Below are positions 20,916 through 32,075 of a stretch of 64,000 bases of DNA, piece by piece. Both the position numbers and the translations under genes were made by a program. How positions within the stretch are numbered: position 1 is the first letter of the stretch; each line of letters begins with the position of its first letter. The DNA lies in NCBI RefSeq assembly GCF_017654505.1, contig NC_054539.1, positions 70,375,256 through 70,439,255 on the forward strand, read 5' to 3'. The notes beneath the pieces were generated by a model. The model saw only the letters and a list, made by a program, of their open reading frames with translations. It was not told the DNA's origin and searched no databases. The DNA comes from Polyodon spathula (Eukaryota; Chordata; Actinopteri; Acipenseriformes; Polyodontidae).

Positions 20916-21680
20916 ATTTATTACAGTATAGTTAGAGACACTTAATGTGAAGCGAGTTGAACAAAAAATATGTGGACAGTGAACATGATCCTGGTTTGAA
21001 CTTGCAGAGACAATTTTTGACTTGTTTTAGATAAAAACAAAATATTACATTTCCATCTTGATTCTCTGAGATGCCTTAAAATAATTGTAATTAAATAGAA
21101 TACAAAGTCAATATTCACTTGAATATTTAAACAGTGAAGGGTTTCTAGTTTGGGATACTTTGAAAGAGAAAAAGACTGCAATTATGGATTTAAGAATCTA
21201 CCCATATCTAATGACATTTGTGACCATGAAAACACATTTAAAAATCTCTGTGTCTTTTTTTTCATAAATATTTAATGGGCCCCATTAGTAGAATAATATG
21301 AATAATATATATTTCCCCATTTGAAGCAGATCAGGAGCAGTGGACTATACTATACTATGCAAATGCCTCTGGGAGAAAGCTAAGATATGTACATCTAAGA
21401 CCCATATTCATTTGTAGTTTATACAAGTCTAACATACAAAATAAGGAAATAAAATTTGAAAAATCACCCAGTTTCTATTGTTGTGTTTTAAAGCTCTAAC
21501 CAAATATGAAATGCAGGCTTTTTTCACAATTTAGTTGTTTAGCTGAACCCCAAGTTCCCACATACCGCCAGTACTTGAATATCTGCAAATATGGTTTGTG
21601 TCTGGCTCTATTCTCCAGCTGATCAACGACCCAAAACATATTGGGGGTTATTTTCAAAGGAGATCTGCTGGAGGATCGCA

Positions 21681-21835
21681 ATATTTTGACTTTTTTTTCT
21701 GCAGTGCTGTTTTTCCAATTCAGTGTTTTCTATCTGCTAGTTTGGGTCATTAGTTATTTTGACGGTTTCTTTTGATGGAATACGTAATGATCTAAGAATC
21801 CGTGTCTATTTTTGAAAGACTAAAGTAGTGGCTAA
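21681..21835. repeat. Interspersed repeat, copy 2
   Basis: Diverged copy of 13463-13650 in the same orientation, sharing CTGTTTTTCC, TTAGTTATTTTGA and AATGATCTAAGAATCC. Confidence 0.65.
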
Positions 21836-22044
21836 TCCGATCCCGATAGGTTCATATTTCATCTTGGGATCATAACATAAAAAGGAAAAAAAAAAGTATA
21901 CAAAAGGTTTACATGATTAAAAAATAATTTATTTCAGGACATATTAGACTAAAGACCGTCTTCATCTGGGTAGAGAGAAAAAAAAATAAGCACCCCGTAA
22001 TAAATGATATATAATTCCTTTAAACCTTTTGTGTACATCCAAAG

Positions 22045-22440
22045 GAAAAAAAATGTTTTCATTAATTTTCATTTTTACACACAATAGTTATACATCCTTT
22101 CAAACTTATAACTCCCAGAATTTGTTCCGATCATGTTTGTTTGTTTAATGTTGTCCTAACCAAACAAGCGATTGGTAAGACTGAATGGAAATGAGAATTT
22201 GCCCTCATGTTTGCTTTTGTGTTTTGACTCATTATTTCGCTGGTTTGGTACAATTTTTGACTGTGTTTATATAGCATTTGCTAACACAACTGAACAGGAA
22301 GTATTATTTTGGCAGATAGAACTGCATAAATGCTCATTACTTATTCAATTAGAACTGCAGAAAACTATGCATGAAATGTGATCCACCAGAAGGTAAATGG
22401 AGGATCATGTTAGGAAATATGCAGATATTCAGATATTTAA
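22045..22440. other. Unassigned stretch
   Basis: No gene or repeat recognised. Confidence 0.35.
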
Positions 22441-22855
22441 AGGATTGTGTGGATTTTGCAATTTCCACCGAAAATGAAACCGCTTTCGAAAATCGGGCCC
22501 GTTATATGTAGACAAAAGGTGAAATGTGTCCCAGCAACAGGATGTATCAGATTTACAATGTGTGAGGTGCCTCACGTCTCTAAAACATTGACTACATTTA
22601 GGAGAGTCATTAATAGAGCTTTTGACTTTTGGTTTTAACCGATAAAAATCGAGAAAACACCCTTGATACAAAAAAATAATAATCAGTGCATATGCAATAA
22701 GCAGCGGAAAAACACTGGAAATGGTGACAATTTAGAAAAAGTGAAAGCCCTGGAAAAAAAAGCAAAAAAAACCCTGATTTACATAAAACTAAAAAATAGC
22801 TCAAAATAAGCACCGAAAAATTAAATTGATAAAAACCGAAAAACAGAAGCCCTAG
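22441..22855. repeat. Possible DNA-transposon remnant ending AGCCCTAG
   Basis: The right part consists of recurring CGAAAAA-type motifs (CACCGAAAAATTAAATTGAT, AAAACCGAAAAACAGAAGCC) and ends in CCCTAG at about 22854. The left part has ACCGAAAATGAAACCGC. The composition and termination look like the subterminal region of a DNA transposon, but no opposing terminus or TSD was found. Confidence 0.3.
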
Positions 22856-25744
22856 TTATAACCTATACAGACAATATGTAGATAACTAAAATACTAAGAC
22901 ACTTTGGATAGTCAATATATAAATATATAATGACTGCTCACGTTACAATAAATAACCTAATGATGCAGAGTACTTTACAAATTGCATTTCATATGTTTGC
23001 TGTCTGCATATGACAGATTACTATCACACTTCAATCTGCTAAACTAATACAAATCCGCCATTCTGAATCTGGATAAATTAACCCACAATGACATACTTGC
23101 AGATTCAGCAATAAAATAAGCTAATTTAATGCGCCTTTTTCTACACCCAGTGTATGTGAGCAGAAAAAACAAGAGACAAGGATGAGCGAGATCCTTCTGA
23201 ACAATACAAGGGACCTGCATTCAGGCTTGGAGTCATGTTGCATTTGTTTTTAGATTTTAAAATAGGTAATGCTGTACACAGTGGGGATTTATTGTACATG
23301 TTCCATGTTTTGAATGGGAAATCACATTCTACTACATAGGGATTACAGAGGCGCTGCATTTGTACTAGAGTCTGCAGTTTGATAGTAAATCCCTTTTTGA
23401 CCCCATTCCAGGGATCGTCATACTTGCGATCTGAACACTTTAAACAGCCAATGGTGTAGCGATGAGCGCATCATGTAGTTTTTTTTTGTTTGTTTTTTTG
23501 TTTTTTTTTAACGAATATAAGCCAGCTGACTTGCATGTACAATGGCATATGTTTTAAAGTTGATTGATGGTATTTTACACAGAATTGTTATCTCAGAGAA
23601 ACAGGTGCCAGGACCTGCCCTGCACAGCTATTCAGGCTTTATGTCTGTTTCTCTCAGAAAAGGTCACTAATAAACATGATGCAGCTTTGACAATAACCCC
23701 TTGGCCACTATTTTAAAGTCTGGTCTGGATTATTGAGCACCCTGACCATACTCCCTACCCCCTTTGCCTTGTTTGATGGCTGAAGCATTGTTACTGTTGC
23801 TAAGGTCATGTACTGTATGACACAATGAGAAACACCCCTTCTGTCTTGTTAACCACTACCTCCCACAATGCAGTTTTCATTGACATCTGGTGGCTTTTTA
23901 CATTCAGAAGTCCGAGTTCACCTGTAGTCGCCCATAATTTAACACAGTTTTTAAATAGAATTTACTGCTGGAGAGTGGAACTCGTGAGCATTGATGAGTT
24001 ATTTTATAAATTAGTTTTTCATATTATTTCACTGTTATAAAAAATGAGTATGCATATTTTATTTAAACTGTTGTCTTTCATTCATTCCCTTGGACCCTGC
24101 TGGTCTTTTCATCTCATTTCTACTCACAACACCCTATTATATTTCTTTCTTTGATTTGTCGACTGATGCATCATCAAGGAATTTATCAGGAAATTGACAT
24201 GTGAACAGTTACTGCACTTCACCTAAAATGCACAGTTTTACTAAATGCATTGCATAATTTTGCAGAAAACTCTTTTTTTGACACAAACTACCAATTTGCA
24301 TCTAAATTTGTATTGCAGGCCCCAGCATGCTGAATTCTAGAGCTAAAATAATAGTGTAATGAACCATGAGAACCTCCTGTAGGTGCAAGAGAGGTTAATT
24401 AAAAACAGAGCTTAAATTGCCTGTTGGTCACAAGTCACTCTGAGCAGTTCTGGGGTAAAGACTTCTGAAATAACATTAAACTCTGCCAAAAGTAAAGGCT
24501 TTAAAACTTAATGGTGTTTTCTTTTAAGCTTAGTTAACTTAATGTTTAAAGCTTTTCAGCTAGAACCAAGCCTGAGATATGAATCAAACCTTTTCCATCT
24601 CAACTAACTGCTTGTTTTAATGAATACACCATTGAAAAACATTGTTTTCATTAACCCTGTAACACTTTTTGAGCAATTGTTATGTTTAGTTGGGAGATAT
24701 AAAGTTCTATGCACATTAAACTGTGCCCACACTTTTTGTCAAAACTGATAGTAAATCACCACCTATTATCCCTTGTGAAGAATTTTGAAGTTAATTTCTT
24801 TTTCTTTAATGATCACAGAACAAATTGAGACATTTGGCTGAGTCCATAAGCCATGCCAAACAATGAGTACTCTACCGATCTAACAGTTAAACACTGTGAA
24901 ACACATACTACAACAACATGGAAAATAAATTAAAATCAACAGCAGAAAGAAGTCAACTGTTATAAATGTAAACCCTCCAGGATATAGAGATGCACTATCG
25001 CCAATCCCAGTGTGCTTGTAAGAAACTGCTGAAAAGCTACACCATTGTCATTAATATAATAAAAGGTAGTAGAGAGTGAGGATTGTGTCCAGGTCTCCTC
25101 GCTGAAAGATTAACATGCTTTCTGCTGTGCCAGGCTGCATCAATGGCCAGGATACACATAACTCTTCCTTAAAAACCTTACCTCTTCAGCCACCCTGAGT
25201 TACAGTGACTTCAGACAGAAACATGTGCGTGTCTTGCAGCATATTTTAGCTTATTAGCTTCTTGGGTGCTTGCTGGGAAGGTCCCTCATGGGTCAGTAGC
25301 TTCACATTTTTGTTCTACCTTTTACTTTTACCTTTTTTCTTGTGATTCTGAGTAAGGTTGCTCCAATTCTTGTAAATACACCTTTATTTTACAGGGCCAG
25401 CAGGGTTCACTGCATCCGGGCAGCTCGGATTCCACAGGTTCAGATAGTGCCAGGTGGATTCTGAATAAGAGAAAAATGATTACAATTGCAGACACTCAGA
25501 ATGATAGTAAACATTATTTTTTTTAAAAGCCAGGCTGAAAAAATGAATACAATGACATTTTAAGCTACTTAATGACATAATGTCTATCCCGTGAAACAGG
25601 TTAATATATTGAGTCTCAGGTCACTTCAGAGGCACACAGACACCTGCATATCTTTACATGGGTTTAATAAGCTACCAGAGGAGGTTCATTTCTCCTTAAG
25701 CCTGATATCTGTTATTAGCTGCTGCTACTATTTCACGTATTGTT
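22856..25744. other. Unassigned AT-rich region
   Basis: About 2.9 kb with no recognised gene or complete element. A short GT/T-rich patch lies at about 23479-23510. Open frames are all short and uncharacteristic. Confidence 0.4.
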
Positions 25745-25985
25745 ACTATCATGTATTCTGTACTTTCCACTGTATTTAGTGTACTATTTCATGTATTATC
25801 CACTTTCTTCTGTATTTAGTGCACTTTCCACTGTATTCAGTGTACTATTTCATGTATTCTGCACTTTCCACTGTGTTCAGTGTACTATTTCATGTATTCT
25901 GCACTTTCCACTGTATTTAGTGTACTATGTATTATGCTACTATCATGTATTATGTACTTTCCACTATATATCATGTATTATACAT
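25745..25985. repeat. 40-bp minisatellite
   Basis: Imperfect tandem units of about 40 bp contain CACTTTCCACTGTATTTAGT and ACTATTTCATGTATTCTG. About five to six copies are seen, with shortened units at the edges. Open frames across it (such as 25740-26084) reflect the repeat. Confidence 0.88.
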
Positions 25986-26024
25986 TTCTCTGTATTTGAA
26001 GTATTATGGATTTGCTTGTATTTA

Positions 26025-26104
26025 TTGCATCTTGTAAAGCGCTTTGTGGTGGTGTTCCACTATGAAAGGCGCTATATAAAATAAAGATTGATTGAGTGAT
26101 TGAT
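26025..26104 (+). mobile_element. LINE 3' tail (L2-like)
   Basis: TTGTAAAGCGCTTTGTGGTG, then AAAGGCGCTATATAAAATAA and a short (ATTG)n tail, match the well-known 3' ends of fish L2-type LINEs and their SINE partners. This end lies directly downstream of the minisatellite, which may have expanded from the element's own 3' UTR. No coding part is clearly recognisable upstream. Confidence 0.65.
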
Positions 26105-26990
26105 TTCCATTCCTAACATGAAGGAGTTTGAAATGAAAAGCAAATATAACCCTATGTATCAGGAGAACGGGCTACATCTGCAGGTATGTTTATAAAGGTG
26201 TAACTTTAAGGATTTGTGTAAGAATATCCACAACCCTAAAGGGATTTTTCAATTCCCTAGCTCATGTTCAGAATAACCATCAAAGAGATGCTTTGTCACG
26301 TTGGCAGTATTATCTTTGTGCTTTATCTCGCTAAAGGAAGCTAAGATAATTTACCTTGCTGTAAGTTCAACAACAAAGCAGTAAAGATCACTCATCCAGA
26401 TTAGGTTCCTAAAATAATGAAAAGACTGACGCAGTAAGGCTGTCCGAGAAGAGCGTGGTTTGTTTTACTGTATTTACTGTACATGTCTACCACTGAAAAT
26501 TTGAATGTGACATTATTTAAAGGACTTTTCTTTCAGAAATTCCCAAACACCATTTGTTGAAAAATAATTCATATCTCTCTCAGAACTCAGCGATACACGA
26601 AAGTAAAAGTTTAGCCACACAGATTTGACAGAGAGCAGTAGCATAGGCATAAGCAAATGGAAGCAGGGTTCAGAAAAAGTAAAGATAGGGTGGGGGGTTG
26701 GGGCTTTTAATAATGTTATTAGAGTAGTAGGGTTTGTGAGGTGGGGGACACTTGTATGTCACTTTTTATTTAGTTATCCCAGTTATTAGCATAAATAAAC
26801 TATACAGAAATAGCTGTTTTCAATGTTAATGGTATTATGACCATAAGAGTTGCAGAATATAATTATATAATAGGACTTGTTTTGCATAAAATATAAGTGG
26901 TTAGTTTGTTATAGCCACTAGTCCATAAGCTTCTGTCAAATCTGCCACAAGATTTAATATATTATAAAATGCTACTAAATTCATATAATT
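26105..26990. other. Unassigned stretch
   Basis: No recognised gene or repeat; AT-rich. Confidence 0.35.
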
Positions 26991-27220
26991 CATATATTAG
27001 CGCATAGGCAAACTAGGTAAAGTCATGGGGTGGCCAAAAACAAAAAGGTATTTGAATGAATTGCTCATGTTCCACCTGAGGCGAATTCAACAGAGATAAA
27101 CACACAACCTGTAAGTATAGCAACAGGTAGAGATCAGCATTGCAGGGTGAATTTTAGCTTCTTTTTGGATTTAGTAAGTGTTTTCATTCCTGTTTTAAAT
27201 TTCCTTTTCTCTGGAAAAAC

Positions 27221-27474
27221 ATGGCGACTTTGCACTGCGATTTTCTCGAATGTTCTCCTCAAACTCTCTCTGCTCTCGCACTTACGTGGTCCTGCGCCAC
27301 TCTCTACAGGTTAGCGTTAACAGTTCTAACAGTAATGAAAGTTAACAAAACAATATAACTAATCCTTTTCTTCTGTTCTTGCTTTACCTTTTCAGGTCCT
27401 ACGCGCACAAACTGGAAGAACTTCACCCACTGTCATTTCAACCTAGGCAGTGTATCTCACTTGTGTTCACATAA
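27221..27474 (+). other. Possible two-exon small ORF (55 aa)
   Basis: ATGGCG follows AAAAAC, an acceptable Kozak context. The frame runs 89 nt to a donor CTACAG/GTTAGC (27310). A pyrimidine-rich acceptor ending TTTTCAG (27395) follows after 86 bp. Joining 27221-27309 to 27396-27474 keeps the frame open to a TAA, giving 55 residues (start MATLHCDFLE, end CISLVFT). I recognise no domain. Short ORFs with plausible splice signals arise by chance, and the location is inside a candidate transposon, so this is speculative. Confidence 0.15.
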
Positions 27475-28759
27475 ATCAAGCTGGCTGACCCGGAACTTAC
27501 TCTCGCTCAATTTCATGCACCGTTACTCCAGGTCAGTTAACTTGATTTTGCTTGAATACAACAAACGTTGTCTCCTCAAAGCATGAACAAATGAAATGGT
27601 ATGATAAAGAATGCTGAAGCCCCGTACCACCGAAAACTTTATCCCTGACCCTCAAGAAAGAGCATTTTCTTAACAAAGCATGTCTAAAAACACCTGTGAT
27701 CAACAGTAAAGCAAGAAAGCTCACTGCCTTTGCTGTATTGGCGATTGAGAAAGAAGTAAGCCACGTTAAACTGTATTTGACTGAAGGTTGCTAACCGTCC
27801 ATACATTTAACATCATAAAAAAGCCACATTTTAACACTAAAACAGAAATAAAAAAGAAATCAGTGACTCGAAATAAATATGGTATACGTTGTTATTGCTT
27901 TGCGAAATCAGCTCCAATGATATACAAATGCACCTTGTGATGGCTGTGAAAAGCATCAAAAGAAGAATGCCAATTAACAGTAGTGTGCTGAAATTAGTAT
28001 ATGTGTTCATCAACCAGGTAAGTAGCGTGCCGGTCCTTCCAGCACTTGTAGGATTTGTTAACTTTCTTTTACTTTTGTTTTATCTTCTCTCTCTTTTTCT
28101 CTCTCGCTCGCTCCAGCTCCTCCTTCCTGAACACCCACAATAACACATTTCTTTTCAAAACCATTCATTTTAAACAAACCAAAACAATACTTTTTTTTTT
28201 TTTTTTTACCAGGACTTTGCCTTGCTCCATATTTATACGCAGGACTCCACTGCCCTGCTACAGTCAGTAAAAACCCCAATTTGACTACACAACAATGTAC
28301 AGGTATGTTTGTTTTTATTATTATTGTTATGTTATTGTGGACTATAGGGGACCTATATTTAGTGGATAAAAGTTTGAGCATCCTCCTTTATAGTATCACA
28401 TTTTTTTAAATTGGAAAACAATCAACTTATAGTGTTCTTGTCCATATTTAAACAATTGTATTTTTGTTTTCAGTAAATCGGGAAAAATGATTATCAAGCT
28501 CAGCTATAGGATTTGATACAGGCTTCAGGTTATTCAGAATTTATTTTGAAATGTATTTAGCACACCGCCTTAAATTAAACTGTCAGAGTTTGTTAAAGTT
28601 TCTGTCGGATTCGGTCAGTCGTTCAGCTCAGAGCAGTGTGAAACTTTCGTCATAATCAATATTAAGTTGGCATAATTTACCATTTCTGATCAAAACCATG
28701 TATAATAACTTAAATGAAAATTATACCTTTTGCAAATTGGTGGAGCCTGAGTTAAGCTA

Positions 28760-28866
<107 letters not shown>

Positions 28867-29204
28867 TTTTTTATTAGTATAGTTGTTGTTTTTTGTATAA
28901 GAAGATAGGGGGCCAGAATGTGTATGTTTGCTTAGGGCCCTGTGATGGGTTAATCCGGCCCTGATATATACACCACAGGAAGATTTGTTTTTTTTCACAC
29001 CACCTTTTTTGTGAAAAGTATCAAGGTAAACCATTTGGACCTCCAGACATTAAGCAATTTTACAATCAACAATAAGCCCATGTTATTTTACAATTCTGTT
29101 AATAAAAAACAGTACAAAACGCAGCAACTAAAACAAAACTGCACGAACACTTTAGGAAACCATAATACAAAACAATTATAGATTCAGTATAATGTCCATC
29201 AGTG

Positions 29205-30192
29205 CTACCTTATCAGTGGGAGGAGTGAGCTTCTTTCCTTGCTGTATAAAGTAGTGGAATTCGGGGTGCAATGTGGAAAGGTAGAGTCGTAAGTTATCTA
29301 TCACTGAAAGACGGGAGCACTACTTTGTTTTGAATTCAGTCAATGCTGAGAAGTCTGACTCGCATACAAAGGTTGAAGGGAATGAGGGTTTTAAGAGCCC
29401 AGGTGGGTTAACTCGACAAACTCACATCCTACTGATAACCAAAAATCTGCGATTGGCATGTGTGAAAATGAGTGCTGCAGCTCTTTGTCGCTTGACAGGT
29501 CAACAAGGCTTTCCTCTTCTTTGGGAGACAAATTATTTGCGAGGCTTGTCTTAAACGTGAATGGGATCCTAATCCACCGATTACCTTTGTATTCCCTCAG
29601 GACAGTATTCACGAAACTGCTACTAAGTGCAGAACAATTACATGCTGGATACTGTCAACTGACCACCACACTGTTGCACAACGTTTTGCAGTGTTGAAAA
29701 CATGCAAACAGATCTCTATTGCGTACATGAAGACCACAGTTCAGGTTTGTTAATGAATGCTTTTATCAGATCGTCAGCAATATAAACATTGCTGAAGTGA
29801 CATATTGAGAGAATTCAGTCGCTCAAATCTGTCAGCCAGATAAGCCAATGAGTGTCGCTGAAATTTTGTACAAGTGGAGAGTTATAATTGGCAACACAAA
29901 TTCGGACTTACTAGCGTAGTTCACAGTTCGTTCCCCTTGGACCGCCAACAAACTGGCATGTAACGAGAACTGTGTAAAGTTTGCCCCCATCTCTTCACAT
30001 AGAATGGCAAACACCCTTGACAAGCAATATTTGCAATATTATTTTATTTTTTATTTGAGTTATTTTTAACTTATTTTTTAAATCACCAAATCTTAATTTT
30101 TTACAATTTCAGTTAATTAAAAAAAATAAAATAAAATGGACATGCAGCTTGCGCCTCCCCTGTATCACTCACCAAAGTTTGAGAACCGCTGG
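29205..30192 (-). pseudogene. hAT transposase relic (ZBED5/FAM200/SCAND3-like)
   Basis: Several minus-strand fragments in order match the hAT-derived proteins of the ZBED5/FAM200 group. 30010-29850 reads VFAILCEEMGANFTQFSLHA. 29610-29400 reads RIPFTFKTSLANNLSPKEEE, then SFSHMPIADFWLSVGCEFVELTH. After a frameshift, 29390-29310 gives a degenerate LIPFNLCMRV..IQNKVVLPSFSDR, corresponding to the hAT dimerisation region. About 29300-29215 ends HPEFHYFIQQGKK. The 5' terminus on this strand is CAGCGGTTCTCAAACTTTGG (30192-30173), a hAT-Charlie-type TIR. The opposite TIR was not found. Multiple frameshifts and stops mean it is inactive. Confidence 0.72.
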
Positions 30193-30211
30193 TGCAAGGT
30201 GTTTGAAGGTG

Positions 30212-30316
30212 TTCTTTCCAGTGGGCAGCACATTCTTTCCAGTAGGCAGTACATTCTTTCCAGTGGGCAGCATATTCTTTCCAGTAGGCAGCACATTCTT
30301 TCCAGTAGGCAGCACA
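30212..30316. repeat. 21-bp minisatellite, 5 copies
   Basis: Five tandem units of TTCTTTCCAGTGGGCAGCAC plus one base, varying mainly at GTGGG/GTAGG, begin 20 bp outside the hAT terminus. Because the unit is a multiple of three, three overlapping frames stay open on both strands. None is a gene. Confidence 0.95.
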
Positions 30317-31479
30317 CTAAGCTGTTCCACTATCTCCATGTTTTTAATCATGTCTATTTGAAAAGCTGCATGGTTTAACCCTTCCGCTACAATGCTAGAA
30401 ATCTCATATATGAACAATGATGTAATGGTGACATTAGATACCCATTTTAAGCCTTTATAAACCACAATTGGTAGCTTATGAAATGACTGACATTTCCAAG
30501 GGCTCCATCAACCAATCAGAGATGGTTTTATAAACAAAAGTAAAGTTAGAAAGCTATGTGAGTGAGTTTTATTTTGATTTATTTTTGTCGGGAGATTCAG
30601 CAATCAGAAATCAAACTAAATCGTCCAAAATGTTTATTAACCCAAAAATAAATTAACAAAGTATTAACTGTAATGAAATATTCACAGTATAAACTGCAGG
30701 GATGTCTCTTCCAATCAAAATGCATTTTACTAAATCCCCAGGCCAATAGAGATGCCTTTTATTATGAGGTGCAGCATCTTAGTTTTTGGTTGTGATTACT
30801 GTATACCATGATTTTAAAGTACAGCATTACAGGAGAGCATACCGACAACCACAATGCTTTACACAACCAAGCATGCTTACTGACCAGAAAAGAAAAATCT
30901 GTGTTTTTTTGTTTTGTTTTGTTTTACAGAAAATGTTGATGATTTGACAGATCTATCTGATGGTGAACTTCTTCACATTATGCATCTATCAAACAATTCG
31001 GTGTCAAATAAAAACCAGACATGGTATTTATGAAATTCTTTCTGATCCTAGTTCCTGAGAGTTGTGGCAATCAATGATAATTTTTAGGTAGGAAAGCACT
31101 AAATTACACATATGGAGACATTTCTAAAAATAAATACATTTCTGAGTACATTTTAAAACGTATTTTTACATTCAAGCTAGGTAATCGTAGGGTACATGTG
31201 GCAGGAAATGGCGTTGCAGTGACGTCAGACCAGAAGGACGAAGAACAACAAAGGTATCTGCAGATTCAACAAAAAAAAAGACGCGGTGTGCGCCGTTTTT
31301 ATTTTAAATCCAAAAATAAATAAAATATTTAAACAAAAACACACACTTGCTCACAGAGCACAGAAAATAAAAAAAATTAAACAAAAATAATCACAAACAC
31401 AAATAATAAATGTTAATGTCCAGGTGGGCAGTAGCCTTCACGGATCCTTTAAGCATTTTTAGTTTCGTTTTCTCTTCTC

Positions 31480-31567
31480 TTCTCCACTCCACTCTCCACT
31501 CTCCACTCTCCACTCTCCACTCTCCACTCTCAACTCTCCATTCTACAATCTCCACTCTCCACTCTCG
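31480..31567 (-). repeat. 7-bp minisatellite (GAGAGTG)n within LTR
   Basis: About eleven imperfect 7-bp units, CACTCTC on the plus strand, lie about 50 bp downstream of the LTR TATA box. Confidence 0.93.
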
Positions 31568-31609
31568 TTCCGCCTCTCGAACACCCCACCCGGAGTGCAG
31601 AGAGCTGCA

Positions 31610-31677
31610 GGTGTTTATATAGGTGACCATCTCCCAATTAACAACAAATGAATCACTTAATTCGGGAGATGGCCACC
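31610..31677 (-). promoter_or_regulatory. LTR copy 2: stem-loop plus TATA box
   Basis: GGTGACCATCTCCCAATTAA (31622-31641) pairs with TTAATTCGGGAGATGGCCACC minus its mismatches (31657-31677). The TATA sequence TATATAAA on the minus strand begins immediately after it (about 31621-31614). This repeats the arrangement at 4536-4596 with a different stem sequence. Confidence 0.6.
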
Positions 31678-32075
31678 TTCTGCATAAGTTTTTAATGTGG
31701 ATGGAGCTTCCCATCCACGCTGCAAAACAATAACAAAACACATGGCGCTTTGTCATCATACAATAAATATATACACAAATACAATACAATAAATCATAAA
31801 ACAAACAAATACAATGAATAAATCATAATGCATAAATAACGCAGGGGTGGAGGGGGAGACCCCGTTTTAAAAATAAATAAACAAAATACATTTAAGCAGG
31901 GCTTTCCTACCACCTTGTTACAGTATATTTCATCATGGAGTGAAACTGTAATGTTCTCTTAATACTCTGAGCTATTTTAGAAATGTATTATACCCCCCTG
32001 ATACACAAGCCAAAGGTCACATTATGTCAGTCAGACTTCAAACAGGTAGAATGTTCACCGGAGCGGAAGAGTTAA

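Larger units (their letters stand above)
20261..22044. repeat. Three-copy inverted/direct motif flanking a 1.6-kb block
   Basis: A ~30-bp sequence containing AATCATGTAAACCTTTTGTG occurs at 20261-20295. It occurs inverted at 21896-21924, and its right part recurs directly at 22018-22044 (TTTAAACCTTTTGTGTACAT). The first two could be the ends of a 1.66-kb element. The second and third form a potential hairpin. No TSD is recognised. Confidence 0.5.
31197..31922 (-). mobile_element. Solo LTR, copy 2, inside the piggyBac-like element
   Basis: A 726-bp LTR lies on the minus strand, starting TGTAACAAGG (31922) and ending CCTGCCACA (31197), the same 3' end as the LTR at 4446. Flanks are GTACA (31192-31196) and GTATA (31923-31927), a 5-bp target duplication with one substitution. 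On its own strand a ~20-bp stem-loop precedes TATATAAA, a 7-bp tandem array follows, and an AATAAA lies near the 3' end. No internal region is present, so it is a solo LTR. Confidence 0.85.
30379..32071 (+). mobile_element. piggyBac-like element, interrupted by an LTR
   Basis: TTAA at 30375-30378 and 32072-32075 flank ends that read CCCTTCCGCTACAATG at the left and, inverted, CTCTTCCGCTCCGGTG at the right. The element is 1,693 bp, about 960 bp once the nested LTR is removed. A short open patch at 30928-31030 encodes ENVDDLTDLSDGELLHIM, an acidic stretch like the N-terminus of piggyBac transposases, but no catalytic domain remains. The termini differ from the MITEs at 199, 39095 and 41558, so it is a different family. 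Confidence 0.68.

Noticed and set aside
27913..28016. Possible exon ending CAACCAG/GTAAGTAG inside the 27-29 kb element
   Set aside because: A strong donor alone is not enough: the upstream acceptor is weak, the peptide is uncharacteristic and no downstream partner is evident.
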